A stretch of 64,000 nt of DNA from the NCBI GenBank assembly GCA_947683425.1, contig CANTUQ010000031.1, positions 3,855,001 to 3,919,000 of the forward strand. Direction: 5' to 3'. The first letter of the stretch is position 1. Each line of letters begins with the position of its first letter. The notes beneath the pieces are model-generated. The model was not told the origin of the DNA, made no database searches, and saw only the letters and a list, made by a program, of their open reading frames with translations. Positions 23,728 to 34,400 of this stretch are shown here, one piece after another. Position numbers and translations under genes: made by a program. The stretch comes from Excoecaria cochinchinensis (taxonomy: Eukaryota; Streptophyta; Magnoliopsida; Malpighiales; Euphorbiaceae).

Positions 23728-24530
23728 GTATTATCCCCTAACATTTGCAGAGAATAGATTATTTTGAGTCATTCAGTAATAGAAAAGTATAGTACAAAAA
23801 ATTATGTGGTTCAACTTAAAATAGGCAAAGACGTCATCCTTTCAGGCCGCAGCCCTTAAAATCTTCTATGTTTATTTCAATTTTGCCTTATTTTGACACA
23901 CCATTCAACTGCATTACCAGTCCGAAAGAGCAACTAGGAAAGCAACAATACTACAAATGGCAACTATATACACAGTCATGGCAACTTATGATTATTTTTT
24001 ACTTTTTCTTTGCAGCCCTTTTCATTTTTTGGATATTTTGAAGTGTATATACAATTATACTTGATGGACTTTGGATATTTTGAAGTGTATATATAATTAC
24101 ACTAGCTTGTTGGGAGATTTTGAATATTTAAGGTAAATTATATTTTAAATTAAAAATATTAAATTATTTGGCCTTTTGATTTATTGGCTTTGTGCATGAA
24201 TTTTAATTATAAATTTATGTTTTAAATTCTACAGGTTTTACAAAACAATGGACAATGAAGATATAAGGTTCATTATGCATTCTTCTAGAATTTTCTAGGT
24301 GAATAGAGAATGATATAGATAGGGGCTGTTTTTATATTTTATACTTGTATATGATACAATGTCAACCAATTTTGAAATATCAATATATTTTGTATCTGAT
24401 ATATTTTGCAATCTATGAAAAAACTATTTATTATAATTTTGGATATTTATATGTGCGTGAATGATGTGTACAGGTAATAGTCAAATAAAATATTTTATTT
24501 ATAGTGAATACAGCGAAAGAAAAAACTTAT
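23728..24530 (+). other. Intron/3' flank inside CACTA-1
   Basis: After exon 13 I see no further exon. The words GGATATTTTGAAGTGTATAT occur twice (about 24031 and 24073), a short local duplication. The rest is AT-rich and featureless up to the subterminal repeats. Confidence 0.5.
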
Positions 24531-24579
24531 CGATAAAAAGTATCTTCAACTACCAAAAATTCTTTCATTGAAAGCGAAT

Positions 24580-25245
24580 AACATTAGGAAAAGGAAAATT
24601 CGATCGGTAAAATAGTATTTTTAACGACAAGAAAGGTTAAAAAGTGAATATAATTAACGAAAGAAAAATTCGGTCGCTACAAAGTATCTTTAACGACCGA
24701 AAATTTTTTCGTTGATAGTGAATATAATTAACGAAGGGAAAATTTGGTCGCTAAAAGGTATCTTTCATGATCAAAAATTCCTTCGTTAAAAGTGAATATA
24801 ATTAGCGAAGGGAAAATCCGGTCGCTAAAACGTATCTTTAACGACCGGAAATCCCTTCGTTGAAATTGAATACAATTAGCGAAGGGAAAATCCGGTCGCT
24901 AAAAGGTATCTTTAACGACCGGAAATCCCTTCGTTGAAATTGAATACAATTAGTGAAGGGAAAATCCGGTCGCTAAAATGTATCTTTAACGACCGAAAAT
25001 CCCTTCGTTAAAAGTGAATATTATTAGCGAAAGGAAAATCTGGTAGCTAAAAATCACTTTTCAACGACCGGAAATATTCCGGTTATTAAAGACATTAATG
25101 ACCAAATGCAATATCCGATCGTCTATACCTTTAACAAAGGGGCTTTTACCGACCGAATTTTTCGGTCGTTAAAAGTTTTTAATGACCGAATTTTAACTTT
25201 TAACGATCGGATTTCCCTTCGTTAAAGAGCATTTTTCTTGTAGTG
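24580..25245 (+). repeat. Right subterminal repeat array and TIR of CACTA-1
   Basis: A unit of about 65-75 bp, containing GCGAAGGGAAAATCCGGTCG and then TTTAACGACCGGAAATCCCT, is repeated about seven times. Each unit places the same motif in both orientations. The array ends with GCATTTTTCTTGTAGTG. Confidence 0.85.
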
Positions 25246-25421
25246 AATGTCTTTATCTCGAAAAGAGGGAGAGCCGATCAGATGAGAGAACCCTGCAAGA
25301 GAAAGTACCCGGTCGGATTAGGCGTAAGCACTCCGAATCTTAAGTTAGTAGCTTTAGAGAGAGAATGCTTTTAGAGATAGAATTTCAGAGATTTAAAACC
25401 TAGTGCCACTGTTGGTTAGGG

Positions 25422-25431
25422 CTATTTATAT
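25422..25431 (-). promoter_or_regulatory. TATA box of the E1 5' LTR
   Basis: The minus strand reads ATATAAATAG within the LTR, followed after about 40 bases by a purine- and AT-rich leader. This is a good plant TATA consensus in the correct position for E1 transcription. Confidence 0.6.
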
Positions 25432-25698
25432 GAGACAGTTGAGGTGCGCTTGAGTGCCTGGGATGTGATAACTGGCAGACAGAGTAGGTGTGCAGCGAAA
25501 TGACAGGGAGCAAGTGATGGGCATGGGCGCTGCCTTGTGTCAGACGGCTGATGGGACTGGTGGTCACATCAGCCGATCGGGCATGTGCGCTGCCTTGGAG
25601 CTCACGTCTACTACTCTTAGCTGTTGGGCCTTGGGCCTTGCCAGTGGATTGGACCGACTGAATGGGCCTATTTGCAAATGATATTTGCATGGTTATCA

Positions 25699-26480
25699 AG
25701 AAGTAAGAAAATTCATAAGAACAAATAATTAATTTATTTGTCTAAAGAATTGACTTAGGAAAAATTCAAAATATTTGGGGAATTTGTTCTTGAAGAAGAA
25801 GAAAAAAAAGAAGAAGAAAAAGAGAGAAAATATATTTTTCTTAAGAAAAATCCCCCCTAATTCTCTCTCTAAAAAACAATTTATACCCCCAAAAATTCAG
25901 ATTTTTAATGAAGAAATTAAAATGATTTAATTCCTATTAACAGAAAAAACTAAAGAATTCGAAGAGTATAGAAGATAAAAGGTTTAAAAAAATTAAAATG
26001 TACAAAAAAATGAGTTAAAACGCTTAAAAATGGACCAAAAAATGCCCAAAAACTGCTGGAGGGGCCACAGGCAAGCATTAGGGGCGGGCGTTGCCCATCG
26101 GCACGCTCGACTGGCGTCGCTCGCTCGCTGTGCGTTGCCCAGCGTGTGGGCAAGGGCGCCCAGCCTGCGCACGGGGGAGCGCGCTCCGCCTGCGCGCTGC
26201 AGCGTGCCGCCGCCGCCCAACACTCGCGATTTTTTCTTTTTTTTTAAAAAAAAAAAATTTGCTAAAATACTATAATTTCAAAACATACACTTTTTGTCTC
26301 AAAATAATTTTGTAAAACATTTTTAAAATATTTTTTTAAAATACTTTTTTTTTATTTCTAGTAAATCAAACCGACAAGGAAATCGTCACTTTCAACTTTC
26401 ATTTTTGCCTATAAACAGGCACACTTAATTTCATCATTGGGTAATCCTGATCTAGGCTATCTTGGGACCCAGTGTCTACA
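25699..26480 (-). repeat. Ogre-like LTR fragment hosting E1
   Basis: The plus strand ends ..CCCAGTGTCTACA at 26480, the reverse of TGTAGACAC at the E2 LTR start. It includes the U3 GC island (about 26055-26228) and the CAGGCA..ATCATTGGGTAA block shared with the other LTRs here. E1 inserted into it at 25698/25699, so its remainder lies left of the window. The right flank is not a polypurine tract but an ORF, so this is the outer end of an inserted element. Confidence 0.75.
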
Positions 26481-27959
26481 GGTACCCTCCAGCACCTCCA
26501 CCCAGAATCTGAGTGCAGTAACCGACTCATCCACCATCTGAATGGCCTCATCTATCCTTTGGGCTACCGTTGCCTGAGAAGCACTCAGACTCTATCTCAG
26601 CTCCTCTATTTGTCTGCCCTGCCCCTCTATCACTGTCTCCTACTGGTCCAGGCACTCATGGATAGCCCGGTCCCTTTCCTCCTGTCTTTGCTCTATAGCG
26701 GCAAGAGCAGTGGTGATGGCAGCAAGGATATCTGGATGTGTTGGCTGAGGAGGAAGTGGTGGGCTAGGCTATGATAGCGGAGGAGCTGTGGACGTAGACG
26801 CTCCTGGGTCCCCTGACCTGCTGTATGGATGGTATCTCCAGTCTCCCAAAGCTCAGAGCGTTGTACCCATGATGGTGGTGGTGGAGTGAGGCTCTGCGCT
26901 CTCAGTGACGGCAGGGTGCTCAGCAAGTCATCCACACTGAACTCGATGTCCATGTCAAAAGGTGTGTAGGGCTGACTTTCCTCTGGCTAAGGCTGCTGTA
27001 GAGGTGGTTGTGGAGCCTGATACTGCTGAGACTGAGGCTATTGTGGAGGCTGCTCCCTGATCATCCTCCTCTAGCTAGAGCAAAGGTAGGTGATATAACC
27101 GTCGGGTCTCTGCCATAGCGAGTAACCGGTGCTCCTCTGGGTGACCGGGTACCTCTGTAATCATGCTTATAGTCTGAGCTACTACCGCGCCCACATGAAG
27201 TCCCTCACGGAGTGGTGGCGTATAGCTCCCTGGATCAACTCTCAAGTGTAAAAGTAGCCTGGTAATCACCCCGCCGGCCCATGCAATAGGGGTTGTCCCC
27301 CGTGCAACTCCAACCAGATTAGCCACTATCTCGTGGTTAATATTAAGGCACCGGCCTGCCACTATCACCCATAAACTCCCTATTTCAACTCCATTCACTA
27401 ACCCTTGGTTACCTAGCCGACCCAAGTACGAACTGGAGAGGACCCTATGTATGTATCACAGCGCCTGAGATGAGAGCACTCTACTCTTCGCCGTGTTATG
27501 GTCATAGGGTACTCTAGGCATGGAAATAGCCTCCCAATACTGCCTTCAGACAGCCCTCTGGGGTATCATCACACCATCCCCATGAGGGAGCCCCATGGCC
27601 TGCGCAAAAATCTAGCAAGTGATGCTGTAGTGGCATCCTCTGACCCAAAACTTGATGACTCCCTCCTCTGAGTCTGACCTCTGGAATCCCCCATAGTGAA
27701 GGGTGGCCAAGAACTCTCTCACAACCTCTGGATGGTTCTGAAAGGAGGGCCATAGGAACTCTATCCATCCCGCTGCCCCTATGAGCACATCGACCTCCTC
27801 TAACATCCCCATGCTTTGCAGAAAAGGCCTGGAAATGAAATGGCTAGCGCGAAACTGAACGTGTGCCAAGACCTGGAACCTCTCCCTAGCCTCATCACTC
27901 ATCCACCCGGGAGCCTGAGGCTCGGGCTGATCCTGAGGGATATTGCGTCGTGGAGGCAT
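26481..27959 (-). pseudogene. Athila ORF1-like / plant-transposon-protein ORF, decayed
   Basis: It starts at ATG 27957-27959 (MPPRRNIPQDQPEPQAPGWM), just after a pyrimidine-rich splice-acceptor-like tract. It continues with HPEVVREFLATLHYGGF (about 27690-27740), FWVRGCHYSIT, then after frame breaks GIAWAGGVITRLLL-like text (27075-27425: NINHEIVANLVGVARG, TPIAWAGGVITRLLLHLRVD), which follows the pattern of Athila ORF1 / plant retrotransposon proteins of unknown function. A coiled-coil-like Glu/Gln/Ala tail (26500-26720) is cut by the LTR at 26480. Several stops are present. I cannot assign an activity. Confidence 0.6.
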
Positions 27960-28303
27960 CTTGAAAAAAAAAGAAGTAAAAGTTAGCTTTGTATGATAAC
28001 CATAACCTGCTAAGCACAGTTTTAAAATTTATGGGAATTTTGGTAGCATTTCGGCTAAAATATGCCTACCAAAAAAAAATTTCGGTAGCATCCCAATGAG
28101 GATGTGCCTATCCAAAAAATTGTAAAACAATATTTGGGCAGCATCCCGACAAGGATGTGCCCAACTTCCTGCATGAAAACACAAATAAAGGAACAGGCCT
28201 CAGGCCTCAGGCAACAATTTTATTGGTGCGATTAGTTGTTTGACAGTTTAGCCTAGTTCAGTTTCCTAATCATCAGTCATATAGGGCATATTTCTAAGTC
28301 CTA

Positions 28304-28306
<3 letters not shown>

Positions 28307-28354
<48 letters not shown>
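28307..28354. repeat. (TTA)n microsatellite
   Basis: About 16 uninterrupted TTA units in the divergent spacer, on the minus ORF side. Confidence 0.95.
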
Positions 28355-28357
<3 letters not shown>

Positions 28358-28753
28358 CCTCCATTTGCAACTGAGTTATCATTATACGGGGTCCCAAAAT
28401 GCAAAAAAAATTATGCAGAATTTATCCTACGTTTTAAAGCACATACCTCTATCATGCATTTAGAGTGGAAATTAAGTAAAAATAAGGAGATAAGTGTGGT
28501 AAAACCAACTTGATAGTCGACGAAGTGGACTGAAAATAAACTTGAAGGAAGTGTAAAAAAACTGGTCATATGCGTACGCAGTGGTGCAAGGATCGTTTTG
28601 GAGCAAGTGGTGCGCAAAATGGATAAAAAATGGGTGAGAAATGGCTGAAAAATTGAGCACTGGCATCGGTTTGTGAAAAAAAAGGGAGAAAAAGAAATAA
28701 AGGAAGGAGAAACGGTGATGAGGGATAGTTATGTCGCCCTTATATAGATTTTG

Positions 28754-28807
28754 ATGACCGACGGGAAGCCTGTCGGAAGACTGATCGACGAAAATCCCGT
28801 CGGTCAT
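28754..28807. promoter_or_regulatory. Inverted repeat with 13-base arms
   Basis: ATGACCGACGGGA pairs perfectly with TCCCGTCGGTCAT across a 28-base loop. It ends eight bases upstream of a minus-strand TATA box. The core CCGACGGG and a similar 50-base context recur at 29023-29070 before the plus-strand TATA-like box. Confidence 0.75.
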
Positions 28808-29219
28808 TCAAAATCCCCATTTCTTCTCCTTTTCCCTCCTTTTCTCAAATTTTCGAAAAGAGAATACTCCATGAATATTTTTGCCCCCAATTTTCGTGCA
28901 CGACTCTATTCAAATTCACTTTGGTGTAAATTTTAAAATGGCCAAAATACATGTGAAATATTTATATGCATTGAATCCATGAAATATGCTGAAGAGAAGA
29001 TCCCCCAGGTGGTCAATCCGTTAACCGACGGGCTTCCCTTCGGAAGACCAACAGACAGGTATCCCGTCATTTGCTTCTTTCTTTAAATACTCCCTTTTTC
29101 TCTTTGAATTTCGTGCGTTCATTCCTTTGGACTTCAACCAGAGCTTCTTTTCTAGGTTTTTCTTCTTTTTCTCCTCTTTTTCCATTTATCTTTAATTTCT
29201 GCCCTGAAATCTTCTGAAA

Positions 29220-29233
29220 ATGTCATCCCATAT
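29220..29233 (+). pseudogene. Start of an Ogre ORF1-like ORF, cut after five codons by a solo LTR
   Basis: ATG at 29220-29222 begins MSSH; the frame is interrupted at 29233 by the LTR inserted with duplication CATAT and resumes in register at 36788. The leader from the TATA-like box at 29082 is about 100 bases and pyrimidine-rich, as in plant 5' UTRs. Confidence 0.5.
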
Positions 29234-30351
29234 TGTGAGGCAGGCTGAACTCGGGAGGCCCCGAAAACCCTCTTTTAGGGTATTCGAGAGAGGTTCATAA
29301 GACTTGCAAAAGATTGCAAGGGCTTCTATTTTGGGCAACAAAGAGGTGTTTTAGAGTCGCCACCCAATAAAACACTAGGAAAGGTCGTCTAGCCTCACTG
29401 ATCCTAAGACAGTGCATGTGTGTCTATTCTGGGCAATCATAGATATTTTGGACACCTCCTTCCAATAGAATATTGGAAGGATCGTCTAATCTCGTGAAGC
29501 CTAAGACAATGCATATTGGGCCTATTTTGGGCAACAAGAGATATTTTGGAGACCCCATCCTAATAGGACATTGAGATGGTCCTCTAACCTCATTGAGCCT
29601 AAAACTAGAGATGGTTCAGGACTTTCCATTTATTCATACCTTGATTAAATTATAGTTGAGTTTTGAATTTAAAATTTCATTCATTTTCTAATACATTTAA
29701 ATGCAAAAGTTAGAGCGCATATCAATCACATATAAAAACGGTAAATAAAAGCAAGATTAAAATAAAGTAAATAAAAATACAATAAATTACAACAAAACTA
29801 GGGGCGGAATACAACCCCCAATATAAATGAAATGTAAATCATGCATAAAACGGGGTATTTATTAAGGATGAGGACATTGGTCCTCGCATGCATAGTTAAA
29901 GAAAATAATTTTAAAGTGACAATTTATTTGGATGGAAAAAACTAGGACATTGGTCCCATTTAATTAGAAAAACCCATTTTATTAATATAAATATTTTTGT
30001 GATTTTTAATTAAGCGTGCATAAAATGAATAATTTTATTACTAATTACACGACAAATGAATTAAATAAAGGCAAATAAGGAAAAATAATAAATACAATAA
30101 AAATGATAAATCTCTGGATCGCCTCTTTCTTTCGCATGGATACTCGAATAAGGAAAAACAAAGATTCGAAACCAAAAACAAGCACAAATAAAATTAATGT
30201 TAGTAATTATATCAAGAAAATTAATTAAACACATAAAATAATAAATAATAAATTAAAATAAATAAATAAATACATTATGGATGATAAATAAATTAAATAA
30301 TATGATTGGAACAAATAAATTAACATACTAATAGGTTAGTACATAAAAACA

Positions 30352-30354
30352 TGA

Positions 30355-30430
<76 letters not shown>
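30352..30430. repeat. (TAA)n microsatellite inside the solo LTR
   Basis: A pure AAT/TAA run of about 26 units with further interrupted runs to 30500. Homologous positions in the LTRs of E3 and E4 also carry trinucleotide runs. The Ile-rich reverse frame over it is an artefact. Confidence 0.92.
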
Positions 30431-30434
<4 letters not shown>

Positions 30435-31441
30435 TAAAACAATAATAATAATAATGATAAGTAACTAAATAAATAACAATAATAATGAAAAATAATGATG
30501 ATAAATAATAATGATAAATAAAAAAATGAATAATCAAATAAATAAAAAAGTAATAAAGAAAAATGTCAAAAAAGTTAAATCTATTTCTAAGATAACATTA
30601 AATAAATAAATATAAAGATTTACATAATTACTAATTAAATATGAACAAAAATAAATAAAAGAAAAACAAAATTAAGAGATCGAACCTAAAATGTTTACAC
30701 TCATATTTCGGATTCGGTGGAATAGGTCAAAATGATTGATTTTTCTTGCTTTGATTCACAAAATAATAGATAAAAAATAATCTAAAAACTTTTCTCTAAA
30801 AAATTGTAAAAATCTTATTTTTACGAAATCAAATAAAAAATTTGATTTTAAGAACAAAAAATTATTCTCTTTGTCTCAAAATCAATTTTTTATCAAAAAA
30901 AACAATCAAGGTAAGTTTTGGGAAGAAACCAATTGAAGAGAAAAAAATTTAAAAATAACAAGTGAGAAAATTGGATTTTTAAGAACAAAAAATTGTTTTT
31001 TTTTTGTCTCAAAATCAATTATTTTTCAATAAAATTCATTTTAAAATGTTTAGAAGAAATTTTATTAAAGTAAAAAGAAGAAAAATAATTGAAAAAGAAG
31101 CGGAAAAATTGCAAAAACTCAAGAAGAGAGAAGAAAACATGCCTCAAAAGAAATTCCCCCATTTTTCTTCCCATAATTTTCTATTTATATCAATAAAAAT
31201 GGAAAACCTAATTAATTAAGGAATAAAATTGAATTTTTATTAAATTCCACTAATTTGGGTTCAAAAATGGGAATTATCATTAAAAATCCCGAAAAATATG
31301 ATGAAAAGTCAAAAAATAATCAAGAAAAAACGGAAAAGGGGGCAAAAATCGCGTTTTGGGCAGACCAGGGCCAACCGAAGCCCGTCAGAGGCGAGTGACG
31401 GGCGTCAGGTGCACACCGGCGATGCTTCCCGCGGTATGCTG

Positions 31442-34400
31442 TGTAGTGGCCCAAATACCGGTTTAGAAGTGTCAGTGAAAATTTTAGTGTTATCATGATG
31501 ATCGCAACGTTGAACAGTGTAAGGAGTGAGTTTGTCAGTATCAAAACTTATTGATAAGTGTGCTAAAAATATAGCAGTTCTGACATGGGTAACACCGGGG
31601 TGGCTATACAGCGAATCCAGCTGTCTGGCGGCCGAAAATTTTAAATTTCGCAAAAATGATCTGTGGGTCGCCAAGAGTCTAGTGGTGAAATCAGAATTGA
31701 AAACGAAGTCAAATTGACCACCGAAAGTCATTTTGAAGGGAGCCTCCGGTTCGATTCAAATAGTAACTAGGTTTGACCGAAGTTGACCGAGGCTCTAAAT
31801 ATAGTAAATGACCTCTGAACAATTATCTGAAGGTATAGATGGATTCAGAATAGTGTGTAGAATAATTTAGAGGTGAAAAAGTAATTTTATGGAGACACTT
31901 AAAAATTAGTGAACCGGACCAAATAGTGAACCTAATTGTGATGGAATTAAGGTCTAATGGATATATAAGAGTGAAAATGATTTTAAGGGTGAAAAGTGAA
32001 CCGAATCGGTTCCACCAGTGAATCAGACCGGTCCAGTTGACTTTTGGTTGATTAGGTTTGACCAAAGTTTGACTGAGCTCTAAATAGAGTTCTGGATATT
32101 AGAAAAATTATTTGAAAGCATGGTTGTACTTGAAATATTATGCAGAATTAATTGGTTAAGAAAAATAAATTTTACGGCACGATAGAAAATTGAGTTATCG
32201 GAATGGTAAGAAGTTAGCGGACCGGAAAACGATTTCCGATTGAGCTAAAATTTTATGTACACGCTAAATTATATATTTTGAGAATTATGGAGTTAGTTTT
32301 GGGAGAAATTGAGCTTGGAAAGTGAGGGAGATAATTTTTGGATGGAAAATGGGCTTAAAAATGGAAAATGGGGTTAAATTGTTTGGGCCACTTTTATTGG
32401 GCTTGGCCCGGCTCATTAAGACCCTTATATAAACTGAAAATATCAGATTTCTCTAGAGAAATCTTCACAAATCCAACAGCCTCTCCATTCCTCTTCTTGG
32501 CCGTATTTTACCCTCTCTCTTTTTCCTGAATTTTCTTCTTGTTTCTTTAAAGTTCTTCTTAAATTTAATCTTCCTAAGCAAAATAAAACCCCTCTTTTCA
32601 TCGATGATGGTCTCAAAAGCTCATTTGGAGTGAAGAAAGTGGGAAAAACTAAGTGTTCAAGGTTATGCCCTAATTTTGAGGTAAGAGATTTAGGGTTGTA
32701 TAATTTTGTTTATTGGTTCAAATAGGTATTTTTGGGTATGTAAATGATGATTATGTAATTATATTGCAAAAAGGAAGTAAGGATTTGAGAAAATATTGAT
32801 GTTTAATTTCGACCGCCTTAGGATTTTTATGGAGATGATAGTTGTTCAAGGAATAAAGGCATGGAAAGCAAGTTTAAGTGGTGGAGAGCAAGGAAATAAG
32901 GTTAGTGGATACAATATCCTACCTTTTCCATGGTAAAAGTATGATTTTAGGTTATGTTTACCTTGTATATATGTGATATATGCATGTGTAATTGAATCTA
33001 ACTTGATAAACATGATTAGTGGGACCAAATAAGTGTATAAATGTGCTTAAGATAAATTAAAACATTTTGGGTATGAAATTCTAACTTAGGCCGAATGGAA
33101 ATATAAGAATCCTTAAAGATTTTTAAGTGTTTATGGTGTATAAATGATGAATATGATGTGTATAAATTGTGTAATATATGATGGAAGGATTAAAGGAATG
33201 AAAAATAAATATAATGAATTTCTATAGTGTTGGTCGAATGGAATATAAAGAAAAATAATGAGTTATGTTGTGTAATATGGCAAGTAAATGATGATTATGA
33301 CTAATACAATATGCAAATTAAATGATTGAATGATTAAGTGAATTTAAAGTAAACTAAAGAGAAAGTTAGTGTAGTGACCGAATGGTATACTAAGGGTTTA
33401 TTTAAGATATGTGATGAATTATGACATATAAATTATATTTATAGTATATTTAATATATAAAGAGTATGAATGAATGATTAATTGAAATTAAAGTGCACGA
33501 TGTGGAAAAATGACTTGTTGGCCGAATGGTAATCTAAGTGATGTAAGTGTGTATTTTGACAATTAATGGAATGTGATGGCATAAAGTGATTAAGTGATGA
33601 TAAATGAGTGCGTATGTAACATTGCAAGTAAAAATAGTGCGTATGCTAAAATGTGCATGATGATAAAGTGTGATATTGTATGAATGATGATGAAATATTG
33701 CCCTTAGTAGTTATCTGGTAGGAAAATCTAGTCCAGGATATAATTGGCTAGCCATAGGGATTCCACACCGTGGTACAAGTCATGGCAAGTCGATATCAAT
33801 AAGCCAATGACGACTTATCTCAGTGTTCAGTGTAAATTAGTAATCAGTGTAGTGTAGTGCAGTGCAGTGAAAAATGGTTCTATTGGGATCATTTTATAGT
33901 GTAGTGGATCTGTGGGATCCACGTCCCGCATATCCGGTCAGTAGATTTTCTACCGGGTCCATACTAGGGGCATACTGGTAAATATGTGAATAAAATGATT
34001 AAAATAGTGATATTGGTAAAAATGAGTGAAAACGGGATTAAAATGAAGTAAAGAGAAAGTTTAGGGGTAAAACAATAGTTTTACAAAAAGTTGATAAAAA
34101 GTGGTGATAATAAGTTAAAAGTATAAGTGGAAGGGTAAAATGGTAATTTTGGTAAATGTTGATGTTAAAATAGTGAAACAGTGAAAAAGTGATAAAATAG
34201 GGACTAAAATGTAATTTGGCTAAAGTAAGTTAAAGAGTGAAAAAGTGAAGTGAAAAGGGTATAATCGTAATTAAAATAATTAAATAAGGGTAAAAGAGTA
34301 AAATGGAAAAGATGTAAGGTTAAAAGGGTAAATAATGAATAATGGAGAGTATAGTGGTAATTAATGTAAAAGAAAGGACATGGATGGAATTAATGTAATT

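Larger units (their letters stand above)
18186..25245 (+). mobile_element. CACTA-1: CACTA DNA transposon carrying an ABC1 kinase gene fragment
   Basis: The ends are CACTACAAGAAAA at 18186 and TTTTTCTTGTAGTG ending at 25245, flanked by the 3-bp duplication AAT (18183-18185 and 25246-25248). Both ends carry subterminal arrays of AACGAAGGGAAA and TCCGGTCGTTA words in both orientations, as CACTA transposases require. No transposase gene is present; the 7.06-kb element is filled with captured plant gene sequence including introns. It lies in the 5' LTR of E1. Non-autonomous. Confidence 0.92.
1..25698 (-). mobile_element. E1: Ty3/gypsy retrotransposon, Tat group, split by two insertions
   Basis: The minus strand reads, from right to left, 5' LTR, primer site, gag, protease, reverse transcriptase, RNase H, a second RNase H, integrase and a long 3' UTR that leaves the window at position 1. 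The second RNase H and an antisense ORF in the 3' UTR are known marks of the Tat group. Two insertions interrupt it: E2 at 4672-16187 and CACTA-1 at 18186-25245. The coding part carries frameshifts and nonsense codons, so it cannot be autonomous. Its right LTR terminus is TTATCA at 25698, the mirror of TGATAA at 18170. The 3' LTR must lie left of the window. Confidence 0.88.
18170..25698 (-). repeat. 5' LTR of E1, interrupted by CACTA-1
   Basis: On the plus strand the LTR runs TGATAA (18170) to TTATCA (25698), giving perfect 6-bp terminal inverted repeats with TG..CA ends. Without CACTA-1 it is about 466 bp: 16 bases on the left of the insertion and about 450 on the right. It contains a minus-strand TATA box at 25422-25431. 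Confidence 0.75.
27960..29219. promoter_or_regulatory. Divergent promoter region between two decayed ORFs
   Basis: A minus TATA box (TATATAA at 28740-28746) points to the ORF at 27959 and a plus TATA-like TTTAAATA (29082-29089) points to the ORF at 29220. A 13-base inverted repeat (28754-28766 with 28795-28807, arm ATGACCGACGGGA) and a related block at 29023-29070 lie just upstream of the respective TATA boxes. A (TTA)n microsatellite is at 28307-28354. The 28000-28190 part has three spaced GCATCCCGA-like words. Confidence 0.5.

Noticed and set aside
25490..25699. Open frames on both strands next to the E1 LTR end
   Set aside because: They fall inside the LTR and have no family signal; overlapping frames on both strands suggest chance.
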